Source of the DNA: Candidatus Mcinerneyibacteriota bacterium
Lineage (GTDB): Bacteria > AUK180 > JAQVHJ01
DNA length: 8,864 nucleotides
Assembly (NCBI GenBank): GCA_030630935.1
Contig: DAOVMD010000099.1
Location: 1-8,864, forward strand
Direction of reading: 5' to 3'
The first letter of the stretch is position 1. Every line of letters begins with the position of its first letter. The position numbers and the translations under genes were made by a program. The notes under the pieces were generated by a model. The model saw only the letters and a list, made by a program, of their open reading frames with translations. It did no database searches and was not told the DNA's origin. Shown here one piece after another: positions 1-5,821 of the stretch.

Positions 1-19
1 ACTTATAGTATTTTAAAAC

Positions 20-40
20 GGAATAATTTGGTTTTATTCC
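20..40. repeat. Short inverted repeat (7-bp arms)
   Basis: GGAATAA (20-26) and TTATTCC (34-40) are perfect inverted arms around a 7-nt loop. There is no T-run after it on the + strand, so it is at best a weak structure. It could be the end of a transcript entering from the left, whose gene is outside the window. Confidence 0.3.
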
Positions 41-104
41 TATATATGCGAATTTATTGATGTTTCGGTATATGTTCGCTCTCTCTTATGTCTGAATCAC
101 AATA

Positions 105-240
105 AGAGTTTAAGAGTTCAATAGTTAAAGTGTTAAATGAGTTAAAGTGCTGAAGAATTTAAGATAGTTCAATTGTTTAAGAGTTAAAAAACGTTCAAGA
201 GTGCGTAGGTTAGGATAGTTCAATTGTTCAAGTGTTATAG
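105..240 (+). repeat. Degenerate octamer tandem array, consensus about AKWGTTHA
   Basis: Units of eight bases follow each other nearly without gaps: AGAGTTTA (105-112), AGAGTTCA (113-120), ATAGTTAA (121-128), AGTGTTAA (129-136), a 9-base variant (137-145), AGTGCTGA (146-153), AGAATTTA (154-161), then ATTGTTTA (172-179) and AGAGTTAA (180-187). After a broken stretch come ATAGTTCA (215-222), ATTGTTCA (223-230) and AGTGTTAT (231-238). The G-T-T core is the best kept part. The same array occurs on the opposite strand at 5541-5767. It is not coding and has no spacer structure, so it is not a CRISPR. Function unknown. Confidence 0.75.
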
Positions 241-319
241 TTTCGCTTGACGTAAGCTAGATCTTGCTTCGCTGCGATGCGCTCCACAAATAAGAATGAA
301 TAATGAATAATGAAGAATT
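241..319 (+). repeat. TTCGC/CTCCACAA segment followed by GAATAAT heptads
   Basis: A locally GC-richer stretch (241-290) has TTTCGCTTG, GCTTCGCTGCGATGCGC and ends in CTCCACAA. Related text occurs at 6650-6668 (TTTCGCTTCGCTCCACAA) and 6691-6707. It is followed by period-7 repeats of GAATAAT/GAAGAAT (about 297-319). The reverse complement of that heptad stretch is found at 1943-1979. In the window this block sits between the octamer array and the 65-bp module, an order repeated near 6650-6811. Confidence 0.55.
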
Positions 320-320
320 A

Positions 321-385
321 TTTGCATTAATGATTTCACTGCTTTGGTTTAGAGCGATATTTCCTATTGTAAACTTTTTAATTAC
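321..385 (+). repeat. 65-bp intergenic module, copy 1
   Basis: Three conserved blocks: TTTGCATTA (321-329), TTTAGAGCGATA (348-359) and TAAACTTTTTAATTA (starting at 370). Block starts are 27 and 22 bases apart, exactly as in the copies at 6747 and 8628. Against copy 2 I count roughly 52 of 66 matching bases. No ORF runs through it. It could be a non-coding RNA, a protein-binding element or the core of a small mobile repeat; the sequence alone does not decide. Confidence 0.65.
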
Positions 386-445
386 TGTTAAAATCTATTC
401 ATTTTTTATATATTTATACACCTTCGAGTTATTTAAAAATTTCCC

Positions 446-474
446 TTGATTAATTGTAGAAATTAATATATAAT
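446..474 (+). promoter_or_regulatory. Sigma-70-type promoter of the nuclease gene
   Basis: TTGATT (446-451) and a perfect TATAAT (469-474) are separated by 17 bp. Transcription would start near 481, leaving a leader of about 16 nt. An AAGGAG ribosome binding site (486-491) sits 5 nt before the ATG at 497. No operator is evident. Confidence 0.75.
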
Positions 475-496
475 TAAAATTAAATAAGGAGATAAT

Positions 497-1333
497 ATGA
501 AGGTAATATCTGTAAGTGATAGATTTTCATCACATCCTGAAGAGAAGGTTATTACAATTTCCCGGGTAAGTTCTGCAAATTGTCCATTTAGTTATTTTAA
601 GAGTTATATCGAAAAACCAAAGCCAAAACCTCCTTTTGAGACAATTGAAATTGGGATAGGTTCATTCTTTCATTCGTATGTTGAAAATATATTTAAGATT
701 ATTTCCAGTGAAGATAGGTCAATTGCAGATTCTGACATTATTGATATTGATGAACTGGTTTCAGATTTTAAATTAGCATTTATCTGGGATAGTAAATTAA
801 TAAAACCTTATAAGATTATTAAGAATAATACAAACATCGAATATTATATCACCAGGTTGATTGGTTTTGGGAAAAACTTTAATAAATTCCTTAAGAATAG
901 CCTTGTGAATCATACAGTCTTTGATGTCGAAGGAGACCTTGAGATAGAAACAGAGAAGTATATAATCAGAGGGAAATATGACCTGACGACAAAGAACCCA
1001 AATGGTGATTTAATTCTATGGGATTGGAAAACAGGCCAGGCACCAAATCCAAGGTATATAAAAGATTTAAAAGTTAAAAAGCTTCAACTTGGAATCTATG
1101 CGATCTGGATGGCGCATAAATATCCTGAGAATAAAATTAGAGGAACCGTAGTTTTTTTAAGAGGTGAGTTAGCCCAATTAACAGAAGTCTTTAGTGAATC
1201 AATCGAGCAGGAAGTTTTAACTTACTTATTTAAATGGCGTGAGAAGATTAATAAGTTAGAGAAATATATTCCTATGAAGAGTGGTTTATGTCCATGGTGC
1301 GCCTGGAAATCTACTTGCCCTGCATGGAAATAG
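497..1333 (+). CDS. PD-(D/E)XK nuclease, Cas4/RecB-like, with predicted 4Fe-4S cluster
   Basis: A 278-residue predicted DNA nuclease of the Cas4/RecB-like PD-(D/E)XK group. Seen in sequence: His59 in GSFFHSYVE, Asp162 in RGKYDLT (motif II), Asp176-x-Lys178 in LWDWKTG (motif III) and the Q197-x3-Y201 element in LQLGIYA. Cys29 lies near the N-terminus, and Cys265, Cys268 and Cys274 form a C-x2-C-x5-C pattern at the C-terminus. In Cas4 and AddB-type proteins this 1+3 cysteine arrangement binds a 4Fe-4S cluster that staples the fold. Those families act as exonucleases on DNA ends, so a role in DNA repair or processing is inferred. No helicase, Cas1/Cas2 or CRISPR array is in the window, so I do not call it Cas4 proper. 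The start is set by AAGGAG 5 nt upstream. The gene has its own promoter and faces the met operon tail to tail. Confidence 0.85.
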   Translation: MKVISVSDRFSSHPEEKVITISRVSSANCPFSYFKSYIEKPKPKPPFETIEIGIGSFFHSYVENIFKIISSEDRSIADSDIIDIDELVSDFKLAFIWDSKLIKPYKIIKNNTNIEYYITRLIGFGKNFNKFLKNSLVNHTVFDVEGDLEIETEKYIIRGKYDLTTKNPNGDLILWDWKTGQAPNPRYIKDLKVKKLQLGIYAIWMAHKYPENKIRGTVVFLRGELAQLTEVFSESIEQEVLTYLFKWREKINKLEKYIPMKSGLCPWCAWKSTCPAWK

Positions 1334-1343
1334 CTTCGGTGTC

Positions 1344-1390
1344 GAGAGCAGAGAGCAGATAGCAGAGAACAGTCGTTTTGTAGATTGCAG
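1344..1390 (+). repeat. Heptad array element, copy without the hairpin
   Basis: Four in-phase heptads: GAGAGCA (1344-1350), GAGAGCA (1351-1357), GATAGCA (1358-1364), GAGAACA (1365-1371), followed by GTCGTTTTGTAGATTGCAG. The tail matches the copies at 5280-5353 (reverse) and 8792-8864. The CAAGCAAC hairpin seen in those copies is missing. It begins about ten bases after the nuclease stop codon, so it would be part of that transcript. Confidence 0.65.
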
Positions 1391-1393
1391 TAG

Positions 1394-1412
1394 GGGTTAA
1401 CGACGTTAACCC
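1394..1412 (+). terminator. Perfect hairpin, possible transcript end of the nuclease gene
   Basis: GGGTTAACG (1394-1402) and CGTTAACCC (1404-1412) are perfect 9-base arms about one central base, 60 nt after the nuclease stop. The following bases (TGACCAAAAG) hold no T-run, so intrinsic termination is doubtful. A processing or mRNA-end-stabilising structure is as likely. Confidence 0.4.
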
Positions 1413-1495
1413 TGACCAAAAGAATTTATACACCCATCGGATATTATGAATAAAAATATAAATATTAAAAGAAAAACTTTTTCTCTTCTTTATTT

Positions 1496-1530
1496 TCATC
1501 CCGTCAATCCCGTACATCCCTGTTAAAATC
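1496..1530 (+). repeat. CATCCCGTC nonamer repeat, copy 1
   Basis: Period-9 units CATCCCGTC (1498-1506), AATCCCGTA (1507-1515) and CATCCCTGT (1516-1524), followed by TAAAATC. The same block with varied bases is at 6970-7005 and 8770-8789, always preceded by TTTT. I recall similar ATCCNGT runs in spacers of unrelated bacteria, but cannot check this here. Confidence 0.6.
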
Positions 1531-1557
1531 TTTTTTGTATTCAATCGAATTCTTAAG

Positions 1558-1643
1558 GGGGTAAAACCCCATTGTTATGGCTAATTATAATACTTTTCAA
1601 AGTACTAACCTTCAGTCAGAAATCAGAAAGGGTGCTTGCACCC
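1558..1643. repeat. Three consecutive short hairpins in the convergent spacer
   Basis: GGGG/CCCC around TAAAA (1558-1570), TACTTT/AAAGTA around TC (1591-1604) and GGGTGC/GCACCC around TT (1630-1643). All arms are perfect and the sequences are unrelated. They lie between two convergent genes and could stop or protect transcripts from either side; no clear U-tract follows on either strand. Confidence 0.4.
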
Positions 1644-2015
1644 CAGTTTGACCTTGACCCTGATTGAAGACAATAGCATTAAAAGTTTTAAACAATTATA
1701 AACAATATAAGTAAGCCAATTATAAGTCTTGTTAAAGTCACTGTTAAATATTTTTTCTCTTTTGTTTGTTTTTTTGCGGTGTGGTCAGTGTGATCAGTGG
1801 TTTTTTTTCTTTCTTTTTTTGCTTTTATTTTTTCTTTTGTTTTTTAGTTCTCTTAAGTTCTCGTTAGTTCACTGTTAATATTGTTTTTGCATTCAATTAT
1901 TCCTTTAAGCAACTCTAGTTTTCAAAAAAAGCAACATAATAATTAATGCAAAACATTATTCATTCTTCATTATTCATTGTTACTTTTTCATTGCAGAGCG
2001 AAGCAGTCGCTTCAC
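1644..2015. other. Gene-free spacer: T-rich tracts and repeat fragments
   Basis: No ORF with a ribosome binding site is seen. Recognisable parts are: a period-9 pair GTGTGGTCA/GTGTGATCA (1779-1796), whose opening GCGGTGTG also occurs at 6900-6906; long T-rich stretches (1747-1775 and 1800-1846); an AGTTCTC-type array (1848-1872) whose reverse complement lies at about 5420-5440; and reversed GAATAAT heptads next to ATGCAAAA (1943-1979). Close to the metE stop, GCGAAGCAGTCGCTTC (1998-2013) can form a 5-bp hairpin, but no T-run follows in the metE direction. Confidence 0.55.
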
Positions 2016-4169
2016 TTATTTATTCTCACGTAATTTATAGGCAAGTGAAACCATATTCTTTAAAGATGGAATGACTTCTTCCCATTTCCTGGTTTTTAAT
2101 CCACAATCAGGATTTATCCAGATGTTTTCATATGGGATTTTGACCTTTACTTTTTTAATTGTATCTTCCATCTGTTCAATATCGGGAATCATAGGGGAAT
2201 GAATATCCCAAACACCAATCCCAATCTGCCTTTTAAAATTATCAGGAAAATCAGTAACAATTCCACCAGAATTCCTTGAAGCTTCAATTGAAATCACATC
2301 AAAATTCATTTTCAAGATTTCATTAATTATCTCATCAAATTTTGAATAACACATATGTGTATGAATTTGAGTTTCAGGTTTTGTATTTGTTGCGAGATTA
2401 AATGAATTAACAGCCCAGGAAAAATAATCAGACCACTTTGATTTCTTGATTGGTGCTTTCTCTCTAATTGCAGGCTCATCAATTTGAACTATTTTTATCC
2501 CGGCATTTTCAAGTTCTTTAATCTCATCTAAAATTACTAATCCTAATTGATACGCAATGTTTTTAATGGGGATATCTTTCCTCTCAAAGCTCCATGCAAT
2601 AATTGTGACCGGACCAGTCAGCATTCCTTTCACTGGTTTCTCAGTAAGGGTCTGAGCAAATTTGATCTCTTTTAATGTCATGTTCCCTTTTCTGGAAATA
2701 TCTCCAAAGATAATTGGTGGTCTATATACTCGTGAACCAAAAGAAATTATCCAACCATGATCAGTAGTTGCGATTCCATTTAGTTTTTCTGCAAAAAACT
2801 CAACCATATCCGACCTTTCAAATTCACCGTGGACAAATACATCAAGATTTAATTCTTCTTGTTTTGAAATTAAATCTTTAATCTTACTTTTTACAAAATT
2901 ATCATAATCTTCTGAACTGATTTTATTCAGTTTAAATTTCCTTCTAATTTTACGGGCTTCCGAAGTTTGGGGGAAACTGCCAATTGTTGTAGTTGGGTAT
3001 TCGGGCAGGTTTAATCTTTCCTTCTGAAGTGTTTTTCTCTTAATTGAGTTTGTTGATTTATTGAAATCCTTCTCAGTTAGATTACTCACTCGTTCTTTTA
3101 CTTTTACATCAATTCCAAAGTCTGACTTGTGATTCCAAACTTCAATCTCTTTCCCGTTCACTTTCTTTAAAATTAAATTTAATTCTTTCAATCTTTCTTC
3201 AGCAAAAGCAATTTTATTAATTAAATTATTTTCAATATTCGATTCATTTTCAACTGAAATAGGAAGGTGAAATAAAGGCCCGGCATTTGAAATTATTATA
3301 TTTTTTTTAATTTTGCGTATGGAATTAATTTTTTCAACAACCTTATCAATTTCAGTTCTCCAGATATTAGTCCCGTCTACGCATCCGATTATAAGTTCTT
3401 TATCCTCCGGGAATCCATTTTTTAAAATCATATCAAGGTTTTTAGTTCCTTTAACAATATCAATTCCAATACCATCTACAGGTAAGTCATAGAGCTCGGT
3501 TAAAAAATCAATGTCTTCATAATAAGAGATTATATATAATTTCGAATTACCCTTGTTTTTTCCTAAGATTGAATATACTTCCTTTATAAGATTGATTTCA
3601 TCTGTGGAAAGCTCAAGAACAAAACTTGGTTCCTCGAGTATTACAGTTGAGAACATATCGAATAAGTTGGAATAAATATTTACAAGCTTCTTTAGGTTAA
3701 CACTGAAATTTGAAACGTTCTTTGAAAGTTTTAAAAATGTAAAAGGTCCGATTACAGAAACAGTATTATATTTCTTGAAATCACCAAAGATATCCGGATT
3801 GAATTTAAAATTAAATTCATCTTCATTTTGGAGATTAGGAACCAGGTAATGGTAATTTGTGTTAAACCATTTCTTCATTTCCAATGCTGAGCCCCCACGG
3901 CATAATTCAAAATAATTATCTAATGTTTCAGGGTTATAAACACCGGTCATGATTGCAGTATCAAAAAGGTAATCGTATTTCGAAATATCATTGAACGGGA
4001 AAATATCTATATCATAACTTTTATAAGTATTCGAGATATCCTTTTGTAAAATACTTAATCTTTCATTTAATTCCTGTTCGGTAATTATTTTCTTCCAATA
4101 CTTTTCAATTGAAGTCTTGTATTCTCTTTTTCTCCCTAACTTAGGAAACTTGAATGCTAAGGTTTTCAT
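2016..4169 (-). CDS. metE: Cobalamin-independent methionine synthase MetE
   Basis: Cytosolic zinc enzyme that transfers the methyl group of 5-methyltetrahydropteroyl-polyglutamate to homocysteine, giving methionine without B12. It has 717 residues, a little short of the usual ~750, but both barrels are present. N-terminal half: FPKLGRKREYK (8-18), KKWFNTNYHYLVP (99-111), GPFTFL (141-146), VDGTNIWR (264-271). C-terminal half: YPTTTIGSFPQT (391-402), MLTGPVTIIAWSF (516-528), VQIDEPAIRE (561-570). The zinc ligands are all there: His605 and Cys607 in HTHMCYS, Glu629 in ISIEAS, Cys689 in NPDCGLKTR; their spacing matches the E. coli enzyme within one residue. The canonical serine-rich segment before LLHVP reads SNAGPLFHLP (294-303), a divergence in the N-terminal barrel. 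AAAGGAG lies 8 nt before the ATG. It is the second gene of the operon, 19 nt after metF. Confidence 0.96.
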   Translation of the reverse strand: MKTLAFKFPKLGRKREYKTSIEKYWKKIITEQELNERLSILQKDISNTYKSYDIDIFPFNDISKYDYLFDTAIMTGVYNPETLDNYFELCRGGSALEMKKWFNTNYHYLVPNLQNEDEFNFKFNPDIFGDFKKYNTVSVIGPFTFLKLSKNVSNFSVNLKKLVNIYSNLFDMFSTVILEEPSFVLELSTDEINLIKEVYSILGKNKGNSKLYIISYYEDIDFLTELYDLPVDGIGIDIVKGTKNLDMILKNGFPEDKELIIGCVDGTNIWRTEIDKVVEKINSIRKIKKNIIISNAGPLFHLPISVENESNIENNLINKIAFAEERLKELNLILKKVNGKEIEVWNHKSDFGIDVKVKERVSNLTEKDFNKSTNSIKRKTLQKERLNLPEYPTTTIGSFPQTSEARKIRRKFKLNKISSEDYDNFVKSKIKDLISKQEELNLDVFVHGEFERSDMVEFFAEKLNGIATTDHGWIISFGSRVYRPPIIFGDISRKGNMTLKEIKFAQTLTEKPVKGMLTGPVTIIAWSFERKDIPIKNIAYQLGLVILDEIKELENAGIKIVQIDEPAIREKAPIKKSKWSDYFSWAVNSFNLATNTKPETQIHTHMCYSKFDEIINEILKMNFDVISIEASRNSGGIVTDFPDNFKRQIGIGVWDIHSPMIPDIEQMEDTIKKVKVKIPYENIWINPDCGLKTRKWEEVIPSLKNMVSLAYKLRENK

Positions 4170-4188
4170 TAATTATTCTCCTTTATGA

Positions 4189-5058
4189 TTATACGATATT
4201 AAGTGTTTTAATTATTTCCCTGATATATTTTACTTTATTCATTGTATATAAATGAATACCGCTATTATCAGGGATATTTTTTAATAGGTTATCCACTTGC
4301 TTGATTGAGAATTCCATTCCGGCTTTTTTAAAGTCTTCTCCTTCATAAGTGTCACGGATATGCTTCAAATTTTCCGGAATACTTGCTTTAGACAGGTGAA
4401 GGATTTTTTCAAGCAAACTTTTATCATAAACCGGCATGATACCCGGTATAATTTTCACATGATCTAACTTTCTCTTTTTTACTTGATCAATGAAATTAAA
4501 GAATTTTGAGTTATCGAAGAAAACTTGTGTAATGAAAAAAGATGCACCCGCATCAATCTTTTGTTCAAAGTAATCCATGTTCTTCTTTAAGTCAGGGCAT
4601 TCAGGATGACCTTCAGGATAAACTGCTGCTCCAATACAGAATCTACCATCATCTTTAATATACTTTATCAGGTCACGAGCATACTTGAAATCAGGTTTCC
4701 CCTTCTGTGCAGATTTAAAATCCGGAGAAATATCTCCCCTCAATGCAAGAATATTCCTGACTTCTGCAATGTATAAATCACTTAGAATTCTCTTAACTTC
4801 TTTTTTTGTATAACCTATTGCAGTTATATGTGAAAGAGCTCTGCTCCCTATAATCTTGATGTAATTTGCAATCTCAGTTGCATTCTTCTTATTGATTCCG
4901 CCAACTCCAAATGTTACACTGATGAAGTCAGGATGATATCTCTCAAGCTTTACAATCATCTTGAGAATTATCCTGAGACTCTTGTTCGTTGTACTTCTTG
5001 TCGGAAAAATTTCAAATGAAAGTGAGAAGTGTTTTTCTGCTAAAAGTTTCTGAATCAT
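4189..5058 (-). CDS. metF: 5,10-methylenetetrahydrofolate reductase MetF
   Basis: Flavoprotein that reduces 5,10-methylene-THF to 5-methyl-THF, the methyl donor for MetE encoded next in the operon. 289 residues from the ATG, the normal bacterial length. Family motifs in order: SFEIFPTR with Glu16 (catalytic Glu28 in E. coli), FISVTFGVGG (45-54), ILALRGD with Asp109 (the flavin-tuning Asp120 in E. coli), AAVYPEGHPE (144-153), ITQVFFD with Gln178 (folate-contacting Gln183 in E. coli), IIPGIMPV (203-210) and HLYTMNK near the end. The start is uncertain. AAAGGAG (5073-5079) is 14 nt from this ATG but only 2 nt from an in-frame TTG at 5070, which would add four residues. Both distances are poor; I prefer ATG because 2 nt is too close. 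The 5' leader is about 30 nt, too short for a SAM riboswitch. Confidence 0.95.
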   Translation of the reverse strand: MIQKLLAEKHFSLSFEIFPTRSTTNKSLRIILKMIVKLERYHPDFISVTFGVGGINKKNATEIANYIKIIGSRALSHITAIGYTKKEVKRILSDLYIAEVRNILALRGDISPDFKSAQKGKPDFKYARDLIKYIKDDGRFCIGAAVYPEGHPECPDLKKNMDYFEQKIDAGASFFITQVFFDNSKFFNFIDQVKKRKLDHVKIIPGIMPVYDKSLLEKILHLSKASIPENLKHIRDTYEGEDFKKAGMEFSIKQVDNLLKNIPDNSGIHLYTMNKVKYIREIIKTLNIV

Positions 5059-5094
5059 GAATCTTACCAAAGCTCCTTTTCTTTATTAAAAATT

Positions 5095-5123
5095 ATGATA
5101 TCAGATTTCGTTAATAAAGTCAA
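5095..5123 (-). promoter_or_regulatory. Sigma-70-type promoter of the metF-metE operon
   Basis: On the minus strand TTGACT (5118-5123) and TATCAT (5095-5100) are 17 bp apart. Start of transcription would be near 5088, giving a leader of about 30 nt that contains only the AAAGGAG site. No riboswitch or leader peptide fits in it. Any methionine control would have to act at the promoter itself, and I recognise no operator there. Confidence 0.75.
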
Positions 5124-5170
5124 GTTTTTTTATAACAGGGCTGGACGGAAAAAAACAAAGAATAAAAAAC

Positions 5171-5368
5171 TTGGGACATCCTGTAAATTGGATAAGTAAC
5201 ATTATTAATAAAATATTCTTTTATCTCCTGTTTCCAAAGAAATATGCCAATGAGATCAGAAGAATTATTTATTTCTTCTATCTACAATCGATAAAACGAC
5301 TGTTTTCTGTTCTCTGATATCTGTTCTCTGTTCAAGCAACAGCGTTTCTTGAACATGGGGTGTCCCAT
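5171..5368 (+). mobile_element. Element with GGGACA inverted ends, copy A (interrupted)
   Basis: Ends TTGGGACATCC (5171-5181) and GGGTGTCCCAT (5358-5368) are inverted repeats of each other. Between them the left interior (GTAAAT..., AGTAACA, ATTCTTTT, TTTCCA) matches the inverted copy B at 7056-7151, but copy A is about 100 bp longer because it contains the heptad-hairpin element at 5280-5353. Flanks outside the ends are shared with copy B too (AATAAAAAAC to the left; TAATCACTC, TTACGAAAGAAAAC to the right), so the transposed unit may be larger than the TIR-to-TIR span. There is no transposase gene; it looks non-autonomous or a remnant. The IS family is not recognised. Confidence 0.55.
5280..5353 (-). 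repeat. Heptad array plus CAAGCAAC hairpin, nested in element A
   Basis: Reads ATCTACAATC at the left, then in-phase heptads TTCTCTG (5310-5316), ATATCTG (5317-5323), TTCTCTG (5324-5330), then TTCAAGCAAC (5331-5340), AGC, GTTTCTTGAA (5344-5353), whose arms pair in 9 of 10 positions. It is the reverse complement of the copy at 8792-8864 over nearly its whole length. It lies inside an element whose other copy lacks it, so it appears to be an insertion. Confidence 0.65.
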
Positions 5369-5399
5369 TAATCACTCCTTACGAAAGAAAACAAAAAAC

Positions 5400-5470
5400 A
5401 AAAAAAATTAACAGGGAATATAAGAGAACTAACGAGAACTTAAAAAACAAACAAAAGAAAAATATTAACA
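5400..5470 (-). repeat. A-rich tract with GAGAACT-type repeats
   Basis: ATTAACAGGGAA, then AGAGAACTAACGAGAACTT (5423-5441) and AACAAACAAAAGAAAAATATTAACA. Its reverse complement resembles two stretches of the 1334-2015 spacer: 1738-1775 (TATTTTTTCTCTTTTGTTTG) and 1838-1880 (AGTTCTCTTAAGTTCTCG, then CACTGTTAATATT). No gene is seen. Confidence 0.5.
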
Positions 5471-5509
5471 TGGACTTGAACGAGACATGTAAGTAACTTA
5501 TTTATATCG

Positions 5510-5529
5510 TTTGCATTTGTTTAGAGCGA
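5510..5529 (+). repeat. Collapsed copy of the 65-bp module
   Basis: This site joins the first block of the module (TTTGCATT) directly to the second (TGTTTAGAGCGA). In the full copy at 6747 the two blocks are separated by a stretch bounded by two GCAT words. Deletion from one GCAT to the other would give this junction with one base difference. The third block is absent. Confidence 0.55.
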
Positions 5530-5540
5530 CTTATGCTTAA

Positions 5541-5767
5541 GGGAACTATTGAACTATCGTCACTCCCGCACATTTTAACGTTTTTTTAACTCTTGAACTA
5601 TTGAACCATAGACGTGCCGTGGCACGTCTCTACAATAACACTTAAACACATGCAAAGCATACCTTGAACACTTGCACATTTGAATTCTTGAATCTTGAAC
5701 GCATGCGAAGTATGCATTGTTAACATTTGAACACTTTAACACTTTAACACTTGAACTTTTCAATAGT
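5541..5767 (-). repeat. Octamer array in reverse orientation with embedded hairpins
   Basis: Reverse-strand counterpart of the array at 105-240. Units on the + strand: TTAACTCT (5586-5593), TGAACTAT (5594-5601), TGAACCAT (5602-5609); TGAACACT (5665-5672), TGCACATT (5673-5680), TGAATTCT (5681-5688); then six units in perfect phase from 5720 to 5767 (TTAACATT, TGAACACT, TTAACACT, TTAACACT, TGAACTTT, TCAATAGT). Interspersed are hairpins GCATGC/GTATGC (5701-5715) and ATGC/GCAT (5650-5660), themselves variants of one CATGCRAAG-type word. A minus-strand ORF over this stretch is only a translation of the repeats. The array abuts the lipoprotein promoter. Confidence 0.75.
5610..5629. repeat. 20-bp near-perfect palindrome AGACGTGCC/GGCACGTCT
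   Basis: Arms AGACGTGCC (5610-5618) and GGCACGTCT (5621-5629) pair perfectly around GT. It is markedly more GC-rich than its surroundings and is followed by CTACAA. It interrupts the octamer array. I recall near-identical GACGTGCC palindromes in spacers of several unrelated bacteria, which would suit a small mobile repeat, but this is from memory only. Confidence 0.6.
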
Positions 5768-5769
5768 TC

Positions 5770-5798
5770 TTGACATTTATTTCTATTCATTGTATAAT
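5770..5798 (+). promoter_or_regulatory. Full-consensus sigma-70 promoter of the lipoprotein gene
   Basis: TTGACA (5770-5775) and TATAAT (5793-5798), both perfect, with a 17-bp spacer. The start would lie near 5805, leaving a leader of about 17 nt that is mostly the AAAGGAG site (5811-5817), 4 nt before the ATG. The -35 box is inside the next in-phase unit (5768-5775) of the octamer array. Confidence 0.85.
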
Positions 5799-5821
5799 TA
5801 AATAAATAACAAAGGAGTTAT

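Noticed and set aside
105-240. Possible CRISPR array upstream of a Cas4-like gene
   Set aside because: Units are 8 bases, degenerate and contiguous. There are no conserved 25-40 bp repeats and no unique spacers, and no Cas1 or Cas2 gene is present.
1222-1544. Two overlapping minus-strand reading frames of 65 and 77 codons
   Set aside because: They cover the end of the nuclease gene and the repeat-filled spacer, lack ribosome binding sites and resemble no protein family.
1644-2015. tRNA or other structured RNA gene in the convergent spacer
   Set aside because: No cloverleaf arms, TTCGA-type T loop or other known RNA core could be found; the content is T-rich tracts and repeat fragments.
5059-5150. 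SAM or other riboswitch before metF
   Set aside because: The predicted leader is only about 30 nt and shows no conserved riboswitch core.
5575-5790. 71-residue minus-strand reading frame rich in Cys, Ser and Val
   Set aside because: It is a translation of the octamer array and its hairpins, has no ribosome binding site, and overlaps the lipoprotein promoter.
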